From G958296245 sp965262055 (GTDB lineage Bacteria > Chloroflexota > Dehalococcoidia > Lucifugimonadales > G958296245), in the NCBI GenBank assembly GCA_965262055.1, contig CBDHEI010000002.1, forward strand, positions 3,540,666 to 3,604,665: DNA of 64,000 bases. Reading direction: 5' to 3'. The position numbers and the translations under genes are program-made. Each line of letters begins with the position of its first letter. The first letter of the stretch is position 1. The notes under the pieces were generated by a model that did no database searches, had not been told where the DNA came from, and saw only the letters and a program-made list of their open reading frames with translations. This document shows, one piece after another, positions 26,079-34,551 of the stretch.

Positions 26079-26990
26079 TCAATCGCTCTGAATCCGCCAT
26101 TCACCCAGAAACACACGCACTCCGGCTGGCGATGCCTTACGGTACATCCCCTCCAACGCAGGGATGAAGCTGTCCTGACCCCTCCAGAACTGGAAGCTGC
26201 CCAACCGTTTCGGCAGCGCCGCAGAAAACGTTGGGATGCGCGCTGCTCCGTGGGCAGCAGCCTCCTCTCGATCAGCGCTCTCTTGGCCCCAGAACTCGGT
26301 GGGGTCAACAGGAAGCGGCTCAGGTGGTGATTGATCTAGCACCTGAGCAGCGGAAGACTCGATGGTCGTTTCATTGGCTCCAATGCCGCTCCCCGCCGCC
26401 TCGAGCCCGGCCAAGCCCAAGAGTTCCTCTCGCTCCGCTCCCCTCAGCTTAAATATCAGGAAGGGGTCGCGGTCGAACTCCTCACCCAAGAGGAGGTAGA
26501 CCGCCGCGATGTGCTTGCAAGGGTTTGACCAGTCGGGGCAGGAGCAGTCGGTCTCAAGGTCGTCACTCCTGTCAGGGAAGAGGGAAAGTCCTACTTCCCA
26601 GAAGAAGTTCTCGATATTCTCGGGCATCTGGCCAGCCAGCATCTTCGCGGCGAAGACGGGCCGCTCTGACAGCGCCGTGGTCACCTTCTTCCAGTCCGAA
26701 CCTCCAAGCATCTCGACTCTGATCTCGACACGGTAGGGTCGGGCACGAGATCCCTGCACTCTGGCCATCACAGCGCCCTTTTCGACATCAATCGATAGCA
26801 CCTGGCCCCGGCGGGCATAGGACCTGCCGCGGCCAAGCCTCGCTCCGAGGTCGAAGCCCTCAAGGACCTCTATCCAGCGGCTAGCCCACCAACTCTGGCC
26901 GAATCTGCCCCGTGTGGACTGGGCCTTGATGCCGCCCTTCGCCTTACGAGGTCGGGAAGGCTCGAAGTATCCATCGTAACGATGTGCCAT
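26079..26990 (-). CDS. SWIM zinc-finger protein
   Basis: A 303-residue protein with a SWIM motif (CSCPDWSNPCKHIAAVYLLL: CxC...CxH), a zinc-binding domain for DNA or protein contacts that often partners SNF2-type helicases. N-terminal residues 1-110 (GRFGQSWWASRWIEVLE) are conserved in this two-gene arrangement; the region after about 190 is low-complexity. The ATG is separated by one base from the stop of the SNF2 gene, so the pair is one operon. Possible role as the specificity or loading partner of the helicase. No nuclease motif is visible. Confidence 0.8.
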   Translation of the reverse strand: MAHRYDGYFEPSRPRKAKGGIKAQSTRGRFGQSWWASRWIEVLEGFDLGARLGRGRSYARRGQVLSIDVEKGAVMARVQGSRARPYRVEIRVEMLGGSDWKKVTTALSERPVFAAKMLAGQMPENIENFFWEVGLSLFPDRSDDLETDCSCPDWSNPCKHIAAVYLLLGEEFDRDPFLIFKLRGAEREELLGLAGLEAAGSGIGANETTIESSAAQVLDQSPPEPLPVDPTEFWGQESADREEAAAHGAARIPTFSAALPKRLGSFQFWRGQDSFIPALEGMYRKASPAGVRVFLGEWRIQSD

Positions 26991-26991
26991 C

Positions 26992-29900
26992 CTATCCTCC
27001 TGGGGCTTCCTTGCCCAGAGCCAAGACCTCTCTCAGGTCGTCGTTGGAGAGCTCCGTAAGCCAGCCCTCACCTGCTCCCACGACTCGTTCAGAGATTTCC
27101 TTCTTGATCTCGATCATCTCGTCGATCTTCTCCTCCAGCGTTCCGGCGCAGATGAACTTGTGGACCTGGACGTTTCGCGTCTGGCCGATGCGGAATACCC
27201 GGTCGGTTGCCTGGTCCTCGACGGCAGGGTTCCACCAGCGGTCGAAGTGGAAGACGTGGTTGGCCGAGGTTAGGTTCAACCCGGTGCCGCCGGCCTTCAG
27301 AGACAGAATGAAGACCTGCGGTCCGCCGCCCTCATCCTGGAAGCGCTCCACCATGCGGTCGCGCTGGCGCTTCGGCACCCCGCCGTGAAGGAACAGCGCC
27401 TCTAGGCCGAACGTCTCCTGCACTTGGCGTTGAAGCAGGTCGCCCATCTCCGCGAACTGGCTGAAGACCAGCGCCCGGTCGCCGACCTCGATAACCTCCT
27501 CCAGCATCTCCGTCAATCTCGTGAGCTTGCCTGACCGGCCGTTGATGCCGGAGTTGTCGCCCAGGAACTGTGCCGGATGGTTGCAGACCTGCTTGAGCTT
27601 GGAGAGCGTGGCCAGGACCAGCCCTCTCCGCTGGATGCCATCGGCCGACTCCAACGCCTCTTCCGTCTCCTTGAGAACGGAGGCATACAGAGATGCCTGC
27701 TCCTTCGTCAGCGGACAGAAGACCTTCGTCTCCAGCTTCTCGGGCAGATCGGAGATGATCGACCTATCCGTCTTGAGTCTACGGAGGATGAAAGGGCCGG
27801 TAACGCGCTTGAGGCGCTCTGCCGCGCTCGCGTCCCGCTCGGCCTGGATGGGCACGAAGAAGTTACGCTTGAACTCGCTCTGGGAGCCCAGGAAGCCGGG
27901 GTTCAAGAACTCCATGATCGACCACAGGTCGCCCACGTTGTTCTCCACCGGCGTTCCGGTCAGGGCGATGCGGTAGTCGGCTACCAGTGACTGTGCTGCC
28001 CTCGCCTGCTTCGTCTCAGGGTTCTTGATGTTCTGGGCCTCGTCGAGCACCACGCCGCCCCACGGCACCTCCTTGAGGAACTTGAGGTCCCGATGCACCA
28101 GTCCGTAGCTGGAGACGACAATGGCGTGGCCCTCCACCTCCTTCTTGAACGTCGCACCTCGCTTCCTGCCGGGGCCGTGATGGACCAGCACAGGAAGCCG
28201 AGGAGTGAAGCGGGCGGCCTCTTTCCGCCAGTTGTTTGCCACCGAGGTTGGACAGACGAGGAGGACAGGCCGTTTGCCGTCGGCCCGCCAATCGCGCTGG
28301 ATGAGCGCCAGGGTCTGAATCGTCTTGCCCAAGCCCATGTCGTCGGCGAGGCACGCTCCGAGGCCCCATTCCCTCAGGAACGAAAGCCACGAATAGCCGC
28401 GGACCTGATAGGGACGGAGCGTGCCGGAGAAGCCCCTCGGAGACGCAAGCTCCTTGAACTCCGCCTGCCCATCCAACTGCTTCAGCAGCTTTCCGATCCA
28501 TCCGGTGGCCCTGACGCCGTTGAAGCCGAAACCCTGCGGCGCGTCCCTAGCTCCGAGCGCCATCTGGATGACGTCTCGGACGGTCGCATTTTCAGCTCCC
28601 TTCTTCCTCCAGAAATCGATCGCCGCCTGAATCTCCTCGGCGCTCACCTCAACCCATTGACCGCGGACCCTGACCAAGGGGGCCTTCATCCGCGCAAGCG
28701 CCTCCAGCTCGCGGAGGGTGAGCCTCTGGTCTCCCAGGGCCACTTCCCAATCGAACTGAACAATCGTCTCCAGAGACAGACCGCTTCCACCCTGCATCTT
28801 CGGGCTCTTGACCTTGGCCTGGACGGCCAGCCGGACCTTCGTGCCCTTGCGCGTCCACCAAGCAGGAATCATCACGCCGTAGCCCGCCTGCTCAAGTGCG
28901 ACGGCCTCCTCGGTCAGGAACTGATGAGCTCTCGCAGTGTCAAGAAAGTATCCGGCGGGCCTTGCGTTCTCGAGGCTGGCCGTGATTGAAGGACAGATGC
29001 CGGAAGCCTGTCCCAGCGAGGAGAGCAGGAACTCCCGCACGTTCGAGCCGTTACGCCTGAGCGCGGATTTCGTGCGGGCCCTGGCCTTCCACGCTTCTTC
29101 TACCGGTATGAGAAGGCTCGGATCGTCGTGAGGCTGGAGCAGATAGCGGACGTACCATCCGTCATCGGAGGTCTTGTCATCCGCCCTATCGGTCCCCGCA
29201 GTATCTTCCGGTTCCTCTAGGCGGAAGCAGAGGCGGAACTGGGAACCTTCCGCAACCGCGACCGGTCGCCGCCATTCGCGGACCTGTGCGGCGAACTGGG
29301 AGAGATCGTACTCATCTCCCGCAACGGTCCCGTCTTTCGACCTGAGGGCATGAAGCCAAGCGTCGTGCACGCTGACGAAGGATGGCTTCTTCCTGCGACG
29401 ACGGGGCGCGGGTAGAGACGCATCGGAGGCTGCGGTGCGCACCAGGTGATCCGTTAGCGTGGCCACAAACTGCCTGAGCACCTCGGTGGAGGGCCTCTCA
29501 GGAGGCGCGGCCGCGCCGGGCTCGGAGAGCGACCGCGCAGCCGCGGGCATCCGCCCGGCCAGCGCGGGCAGGCGTTCCGCGTCCGTCCCCATGAAGATGG
29601 GATCCCATGTCGCGCGGCGCGCATCATTGTCGGTCGTCAGACCCGGAAGAAACTGCTGCCGCGCCACCATCGACCCTGCAAGGCGGAGCGCCTCCGCCCA
29701 GTACGCGAGATCAGAGCCGACGATCACGCCTGCCGCGAGCGTCCGGCTGCCCATGGACGCGCACAGAAGCTCCACGGCCTCCGCCGTCGAGAGTCGATAG
29801 GCTGCGACCGTCCATGGCGCAATCTTCGTCTTCGCACGAGACCTGGGCGGTTCTGCGATCAGGCTGCTGGAAGGAATGGGGCTGTCGCCCTTGGTCGGCA

Positions 29901-30129
29901 GCCAGGCCGTCACGTGGCAAGTCCGCTTTGCCGCCGGTTTGGGACCGAGCGCCGTTTTCTTTAGGGCTTCCGCCAAGTCGCGAGCGCTGGCGGCAAACGG
30001 ATGAGGACTCGCATAGGACACCTTCGTCCTTCGCCGACGCCTTGAGGGCGGGTGGACGCCATCGTCCCTCAATGCTTCGCCCCAGAGAACCAGCGCGCCG
30101 TCAGACTCGCCTGCATGTAGGATAATCAT
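26992..30129 (-). CDS. SNF2-family DEAD/DEAH helicase (HepA/RapA-like)
   Basis: The ATG at 30129 gives 1045 residues starting MIILHAGESDGALVLWGE; the longer upstream frame is a shadow of the hsdM fragment. The N-terminal 550 residues form the variable region typical of bacterial SNF2 proteins. The motor has motif I DDMGLGKTIQ, DEAQ box VVLDEAQNIKN, motif III TGTPVENN, and motif VI QATDRVFRIGQ. It is an ATP-driven DNA translocase/remodeller. Partnered with the SWIM protein and located beside restriction-modification relics and a toxin-antitoxin pair, it may be part of a defence module; this is inference from context. Confidence 0.9.
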   Translation of the reverse strand: MIILHAGESDGALVLWGEALRDDGVHPPSRRRRRTKVSYASPHPFAASARDLAEALKKTALGPKPAAKRTCHVTAWLPTKGDSPIPSSSLIAEPPRSRAKTKIAPWTVAAYRLSTAEAVELLCASMGSRTLAAGVIVGSDLAYWAEALRLAGSMVARQQFLPGLTTDNDARRATWDPIFMGTDAERLPALAGRMPAAARSLSEPGAAAPPERPSTEVLRQFVATLTDHLVRTAASDASLPAPRRRRKKPSFVSVHDAWLHALRSKDGTVAGDEYDLSQFAAQVREWRRPVAVAEGSQFRLCFRLEEPEDTAGTDRADDKTSDDGWYVRYLLQPHDDPSLLIPVEEAWKARARTKSALRRNGSNVREFLLSSLGQASGICPSITASLENARPAGYFLDTARAHQFLTEEAVALEQAGYGVMIPAWWTRKGTKVRLAVQAKVKSPKMQGGSGLSLETIVQFDWEVALGDQRLTLRELEALARMKAPLVRVRGQWVEVSAEEIQAAIDFWRKKGAENATVRDVIQMALGARDAPQGFGFNGVRATGWIGKLLKQLDGQAEFKELASPRGFSGTLRPYQVRGYSWLSFLREWGLGACLADDMGLGKTIQTLALIQRDWRADGKRPVLLVCPTSVANNWRKEAARFTPRLPVLVHHGPGRKRGATFKKEVEGHAIVVSSYGLVHRDLKFLKEVPWGGVVLDEAQNIKNPETKQARAAQSLVADYRIALTGTPVENNVGDLWSIMEFLNPGFLGSQSEFKRNFFVPIQAERDASAAERLKRVTGPFILRRLKTDRSIISDLPEKLETKVFCPLTKEQASLYASVLKETEEALESADGIQRRGLVLATLSKLKQVCNHPAQFLGDNSGINGRSGKLTRLTEMLEEVIEVGDRALVFSQFAEMGDLLQRQVQETFGLEALFLHGGVPKRQRDRMVERFQDEGGGPQVFILSLKAGGTGLNLTSANHVFHFDRWWNPAVEDQATDRVFRIGQTRNVQVHKFICAGTLEEKIDEMIEIKKEISERVVGAGEGWLTELSNDDLREVLALGKEAPGG

Positions 30130-30161
30130 GGCAAGGATTCCAGTTGTACGAGGACCTCCGT

Positions 30162-30847
30162 CTATGCCGACAGGTCGACTGCAATCTCTTCGAGCTGTTC
30201 CAGGGCAGTACGGAGGTCTTCGACGATCTCCTCGGCGATCTGGTCCCGAGGCGGCAGGTTGGCAGAGTCCTCCATGCTTTCGTCGCGCAGCCAGAAGATG
30301 TCGAGGTTCACCTTGTCCCGCTTCACTAGGTCGTCGTAGCTGAATCGGCGGAGCCGTTCGGTCTCCTGGCGCTCGCGGCGGTCTTCCGAGTTGTAACAGG
30401 CTACGAAGTCGTACAGGTCGGAGCGTGTCAGCGGGCTGGTCTTTAGGGTGAAGCGCCGGTTGGTGCGAAGGTCGTAGATCCACAGGTCGCGGGTCCACGG
30501 GGTCTCGCTGGCGGGCTTGCGGTCGAAGAAGAGCACGTTGGCCTTGACACCCTGGGCGTAAAAGACGCCGGTGGGCAGCCGCAGGAGGGTGTGGGCGTCG
30601 CACTCGACCAGCAGGCGCCGCCGCACCGCCGCACCGGCGCCGCCTTCGAACAGGACGTTGTCGGGTACGACGACAGCCGCCCTCCCGTGCATCTTCAGCA
30701 GGGTTCGCACGTGCTGCAGGAAGTTGAGCTGCTTGTTGCTGGTCGTGGCCCAGAAGTCGGGGCGCTCCACTACCAGGCTCTCCCGCTCCGATTCCCCCTC
30801 CGTGTTGACGAAGGTGAAGCTGGACTTCCGTCCGAAGGGCGGACTGA
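30162..30847 (-). pseudogene. hsdM: Type I methyltransferase HsdM, C-terminal fragment
   Basis: The frame reads SPPFGRKSSFTFVNTEGE at about 30847, then WATTSNKQLNFLQHV, RAAVVVPDNVLFEGG and VKANVLFFDRK, all typical of the N6-adenine methylase of type I systems. Homology starts exactly at the catalytic NPPF motif, where Asn has become Ser; everything before, including the SAM-binding part, is gone. It is therefore inactive. The 3' end runs to within 33 bp of the SNF2 gene start. The hsdS gene is absent. Confidence 0.8.
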
Positions 30848-30886
30848 CAGTAGCAGCCTGTTTTGATTGTTCATCCGCTTGACCTC

Positions 30887-31141
30887 CTACCGGGCAATGA
30901 CCCGCATATACTCGTCGTGGCTACCGATCCAGACCCAGAATAGATCTTGTCCTTCTTCGATGGCAATAGCTCTGTAGGAACGTCCCACTCGAACCGCCCA
31001 ATAGTCGTTGACCTTCTTGAACCTGAGCGACGGGTGTCTCGGACTATCCTTGAGCAACTGGAAGTTTCGGTGCGCAGTCCTCTGAACTGTTTCAGGCAGC
31101 CGCTCAAAATGCGACCAGAATTGGGGCGTAGTGCGATGCAC
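30887..31141 (-). CDS. RelE/ParE-family toxin
   Basis: An 84-residue protein with the RelE/ParE fold pattern: HFERLPETVQRTAHRNFQLL, LRFKKVNDYWAVRVGRSYRA and WVWIGSHDEY. RelE relatives cleave mRNA on the ribosome and ParE relatives poison gyrase; the sequence alone does not decide. The GTG start shares one base with the antitoxin stop (TAGTG), the normal coupled arrangement. It lies between the hsdM and hsdR remnants. Confidence 0.8.
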   Translation of the reverse strand: MHRTTPQFWSHFERLPETVQRTAHRNFQLLKDSPRHPSLRFKKVNDYWAVRVGRSYRAIAIEEGQDLFWVWIGSHDEYMRVIAR

Positions 31142-31341
31142 TACAACTCCCTCAGCGTGCCTTCCCGCTTGGCCTGTTCAACCTCTGCCTTCAGGAAGTC
31201 CAGCTTGCCGGCCAGCACGTCCTCCTCGAACTCCCTGTCCCATGCCTCCTCTGCCAACTCGTGAAGCCAGTCTATGATCTTGGCGTACTCGGCTTCAGGA
31301 AGACTCAGCACTGCTTGTTTGATTTCATCTGCGGTGGTCAT
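31141..31341 (-). CDS. Antitoxin of the RelE/ParE-type pair
   Basis: A 66-residue acidic protein (MTTADEIKQAVLSLPEAEYA, then EFEEDVLAGKLDFLKAEVEQ) of the Phd/addiction-module component type, encoded just before the toxin with a 1-bp overlap. It should neutralise the toxin and autoregulate the operon. The promoter should lie in the 99 bp up to the hsdR fragment, but I see no clear boxes. Confidence 0.75.
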   Translation of the reverse strand: MTTADEIKQAVLSLPEAEYAKIIDWLHELAEEAWDREFEEDVLAGKLDFLKAEVEQAKREGTLREL

Positions 31342-31440
31342 CGACTACCTCCCCCTTACCACTCTCCTCATTATGAGACGAGATCGTTGGACGTTCAACA
31401 GTCATATTGGCGGTGGTGGACAAAGCCCCGCACGTCCGAT

Positions 31441-31632
31441 CTACGCCACCAGCTCCAGGTTGAGTTCTTCGAGCAGTCCCTCTAACTCCTCCCCAAACAG
31501 CTCGCACGCCTTGCCCAAGCCGCCCTGCTGGTTGAAGGGGGCGTACTGGAAGTTGCTCGGCGTCATGCTGACGCTGCCCGCGATGTGGTCGCGAATAGCC
31601 TCCAGCCAACGCACCTGCTCATCAATGAAGGC
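31441..31632 (-). pseudogene. hsdR: Type I restriction subunit HsdR, C-terminal fragment
   Basis: The last 63 residues, FIDEQVRWLEAIRDHIAGSV, NFQYAPFNQQGGLGKACELF and LLEELNLELVA, match the EcoEI/EcoKI R C-terminal domain of HsdR. The motor and nuclease domains are missing; the frame is fused at about 31632 to the N-terminal part of an IS21 IstB. Together with the hsdM fragment this shows a former type I locus destroyed by IS21 insertion and deletion. Confidence 0.75.
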
Positions 31633-31920
31633 GCAGCGTGCCAGCTGCATGGCCAGGTGCTTGTTCACCGACGGCATGGCCAGGAAGTCGAAGGTGTCGA
31701 GGCTCTTTGTGGCAGGGAAGCGCGCAGCCTTGATCCTGCGCTCCACCATGCGATGGTGGCGGTCTATCAGCTCAAGCTCTGAGAGCCTCAGCAGGTAGCC
31801 CGGATGGTCGACGCCCTCGGCGGCGCACTGGCCGGCTACCTTGCCGTACTCTCTCAGGAACGTCGGCAGCTTCAGCTCCTTGAGGTGGTGCTCCAACAGC
31901 ACCGTAGACCTCTCGCTCAC
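31633..31920 (-). pseudogene. IS21 IstB helper ATPase, N-terminal fragment
   Basis: The frame reads LEHHLKELKLPTFLREYGKV, DHPGYLLRLSELELIDRHHR and RFPATKSLDTFDFLA, an IstB N-terminus, and stops matching before the Walker A motif. It is fused in frame to the HsdR tail, making a 159-residue chimeric frame. Its start overlaps the istA stop as in IS21 elements. Confidence 0.8.
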
Positions 31921-32460
31921 CGCCCGATCCCCGACATGAGCGCCATGTAGTCACTGGCCGACGTCTTCGTCACGGTGACCCTGGGCAGGTAGGGGTACAG
32001 CTCCAGGTCGAGTCTCTGGGGACGGCCCTCTATCCTGCACAGCACCAGGTGTTTGACTGCGTCGAAGCTTATGGCGCCGAGCTTGAGGGCATCACGCACG
32101 GCCTCGTACACCTCCTCCTTGCGGAAGTTCTCCACCAACCGCAGCACCTGCACGAACTCACGCTTGCCGCGCCTGCCCATCCTCGACTCCAGCAGCCGGC
32201 GCAGCATGCCGAACTCCTCCGGCAACTCCCACCCGGCCAAAGGAGCAGCCCTAGTCCAGCGCTCCCGTCTTGCGCTCCAGCAGCGGCAGGTAGTGGACAG
32301 GGTCGAAGACGAAGTCGTCGCGTTCATAGGATCGCGGATGCCGGGCTATCACCTCTGCCCCGTTGCTGATCACCACCTCGCCCACATAGCCGCGCACCTC
32401 CCTGTGACCGTAGGCCACGGGCACCGAATAGTCCCTGGTCCGGTACCGCACCAGGGACAA
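31917..32460 (-). pseudogene. IS21 IstA transposase, C-terminal part, frameshifted
   Basis: Two frames together give the IstA C-terminus: VRYRTRDYSVPVAYGHREV, HPRSYERDDFVFDPVHYLPL and KTGALD, then after a one-base insertion and a CAG-to-TAG change at about 32260 PLAGWELPEEFGMLRRLLES and DAVKHLVLCRIEGRPQRLDL. The N-terminal and catalytic parts are missing beyond 32460. Not the counterpart of the IstA N-terminal piece at 24437-24625, because order and orientation do not fit a simple split. Confidence 0.75.
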
Positions 32461-32550
32461 GGTAGTACAAAAGCCATTATCAGCTACGAAGACAGCTCCT
32501 CAAGCAATGAGGCGTCGCGTAGGTTTAGATAGTGGCCCTTTTCCCCTTAG

Positions 32551-34255
32551 CCCGAATCCACCGAAGGACACCGATGGACGGCGTGAGGACAGCGGCAGGG
32601 TGGGTGAGGGAGCTACAGGGGAGATGGCTGGGCTCATTGGGGTAGATTGGAGGTCGGCGAACGGTCTTTCAGTCGCCGCATAGGGCCCCTATGGCCCTCT
32701 GCGGGAGCTGCGATGCGCGGGATGGCGAGAGAATACGCAGCAGGGAACTCTCGCGGACCGGGGTGGCACGAGTTTTCAGGGAAGTTGGGTCAGTTGCAGG
32801 CTGGCAGTTCAGGCGGGGAGTGGAATGGCTCGCAGCCGGGCCATGGCGCGAGTGAACTGGGTTTCCCAAGGCCAATGCTGGGGAAGATGCAGGGTAAGGC
32901 GGCGCGCCGAGCGGGTGATCCGTCCCACCAGAGCGAAGACCCGCCGCCTGAGGGTCTTGGTGGTCACGGTCCGTTCGGCCAGACCGATGCGCGCTGTCCA
33001 GCGGGCGAGGTTGTGTGCCATCACCTGCACCGCCAGCCAGGCGCCGTTGGCGGCGAAGCGCCCCGAGGGGAGATGGTTGAGTCCGACGCCGTGTTTCAGG
33101 TCTCGAATGGCGTTCTCGATCTCGGCGTGGCGGCGATGATCGGCCTCCAGTTCCAGGGTTTCCCCGTCCCGGTCGGTGATGAAGCCGTGATAGCTGTAGG
33201 TGGCGAAGAGGGCCAACTGGGAACCGGGCGTGGGCTTCACCCGCCGGACGATGAGCCGCACCGGCGCGGCGTCGGGTTCACTCTGGAAGGGGGTATAGGT
33301 GGTCTCGGCCACATCGGCGGCGCCGTCCATCCAGTAGGGAATCGGCGTCCAGTCCTGCTCGGGGATCGCCTCAATCAACTCCCGCAGGCCTTTGTGCTGG
33401 CGGATGGTGATGGAGAAGCGGACACCCATCTCACGGCAGACGGCGACGAGAGCGTGGGCGTAGAAGCCGCTGTCGGCGCGCACCGTGAGTTGGCCGCTGG
33501 CCCCACCGTAGCGCACCCGCCCCACCGTTTCACGCAGGAAGTGGGCAGCGCCGCGAGCGGTGTTGGCACGGCCCTCGCGCAGCCGGGACATCAGCACGTC
33601 GCCGGTTCCGGCGGCGATGGCCAGCAGTGGGTGATAGCCCCGCGCGCCGGTGTAGTTGTGGTGTCGCGCCCCTTCTTTGTCCAGTCCATAGGTCTCGCAG
33701 ATGGTGGAGTCCAGGTCGATGGTAAGGGGCAAGTCGCCGGGTCCGGCCCCAGCGGCCCATGCGCGTGCCAGCAACTGGCGGCTCACCCGGTCGAGTTGAC
33801 GGACATGCCCCCACCGGAAGCTGCGCAGGAAGGTGCCCAGGGTGGATGGCGCCTTGACCACGCAGCCGAGAACACCGACCGTCCCACCAGCACGCAGCGC
33901 ATCGGCGTCGTCGATGAAGTCGCCGCCCGCCAGCGCGGAAGCGACCAGCGTCAGCAGTTTGTCCCCCGTGTTCGCCCGCCCCGATGCGCAGCCGAGGTCG
34001 AGGTGATGGTCGACGAGTTCCCGCAGGCCCAGGTGCTGTGCAAGGGTGGCCGGCAGGAGCAGGCCGGCATTGGCCACCAGGCGGTGGTCGTCAAAGACGA
34101 CGCCGATACGGTCGGGATTATTCTGTGGCAGCATCTACTGGGTGCTCCTTGTTTCCGGGCGGTTTTCTGTTTCAAAACCATTCTCCCAGATTCAGAGGAG
34201 CACCCTCTGGCTTCTTCAAGGACTGTCCCCAAAGTCGTCTTTCGGTGGATTCGGG
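32551..34255 (-). mobile_element. Complete IS1380-family element, copy 2 (1705 bp)
   Basis: Same terminal repeats as copy 1 (CCCGAATCCACCGAA / TTCGGTGGATTCGGG). Flanked by the 5-bp duplication CTTAG at 32546-32550 and 34256-34260. The two copies differ by two single-base length changes in the non-coding part and a few substitutions. Comparing CTTAA and CTTAG suggests target preference CTTAR. Confidence 0.95.
32809..34134 (-). CDS. IS1380-family transposase, copy 2
   Basis: A 441-residue DDE transposase almost identical to that at 6135-7460. Catalytic residues in LTIDLDSTI, VRADSGFY and HAEIENAIRDLK are intact. The start codon ATG (MLPQNNPDRIG) lies about 120 bp inside the right terminal repeat. 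This copy disrupts no visible gene; it lies between the IS21 relic and the integrase of island B. Confidence 0.95.
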   Translation of the reverse strand: MLPQNNPDRIGVVFDDHRLVANAGLLLPATLAQHLGLRELVDHHLDLGCASGRANTGDKLLTLVASALAGGDFIDDADALRAGGTVGVLGCVVKAPSTLGTFLRSFRWGHVRQLDRVSRQLLARAWAAGAGPGDLPLTIDLDSTICETYGLDKEGARHHNYTGARGYHPLLAIAAGTGDVLMSRLREGRANTARGAAHFLRETVGRVRYGGASGQLTVRADSGFYAHALVAVCREMGVRFSITIRQHKGLRELIEAIPEQDWTPIPYWMDGAADVAETTYTPFQSEPDAAPVRLIVRRVKPTPGSQLALFATYSYHGFITDRDGETLELEADHRRHAEIENAIRDLKHGVGLNHLPSGRFAANGAWLAVQVMAHNLARWTARIGLAERTVTTKTLRRRVFALVGRITRSARRLTLHLPQHWPWETQFTRAMARLRAIPLPA

Positions 34256-34369
34256 CTTAGTGGAAAGTGGCCATACGGGGACGCCACCAAAGCTGACAAC
34301 CCCCTTTGAGAAGTACGTCCTCCGCTCTATACTATACGCTATACAGTACAGACGGTTGAGGAGGGCAGT

Positions 34370-34540
34370 ATGGACAGACCGGAGATGGGGGCGTGCGAAC
34401 ACGAGGGAGTCCGGTGGACGAAGCAGGGGCCGAGGGGCATCATCGAGATATGGTGCTGCCCCCTGGCCCACGCATCCATTCACCGGCGGATGCTAACACT
34501 CCGGGGGTTCAGCCCGAACGCGCCAGCGGCCCGAAGCTAA
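34370..34540 (+). CDS. 56-residue Cys/His miniprotein before the integrase
   Basis: ATG 34370 follows GAGGAGGG at good spacing. The peptide has CEHEGVRWT and later IWCCPLAH, so a Cys/His metal site is possible. Its stop is 11 bp before the integrase ATG, inside the integrase leader, so both are on one transcript. It could be an excisionase-like factor, but this is positional inference. Upstream, the CTATAC unit is repeated (CTATACTATACGCTATAC), possibly operator or promoter DNA. Confidence 0.5.
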   Translation: MDRPEMGACEHEGVRWTKQGPRGIIEIWCCPLAHASIHRRMLTLRGFSPNAPAARS

Positions 34541-34551
34541 GGAGCCCCAGC

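Noticed and set aside
26992..30603. 1203-residue version of the SNF2 helicase
   Set aside because: The first 158 residues are Arg/Pro-rich out-of-frame sequence over the hsdM fragment; ATG 30129 fits the neighbours.
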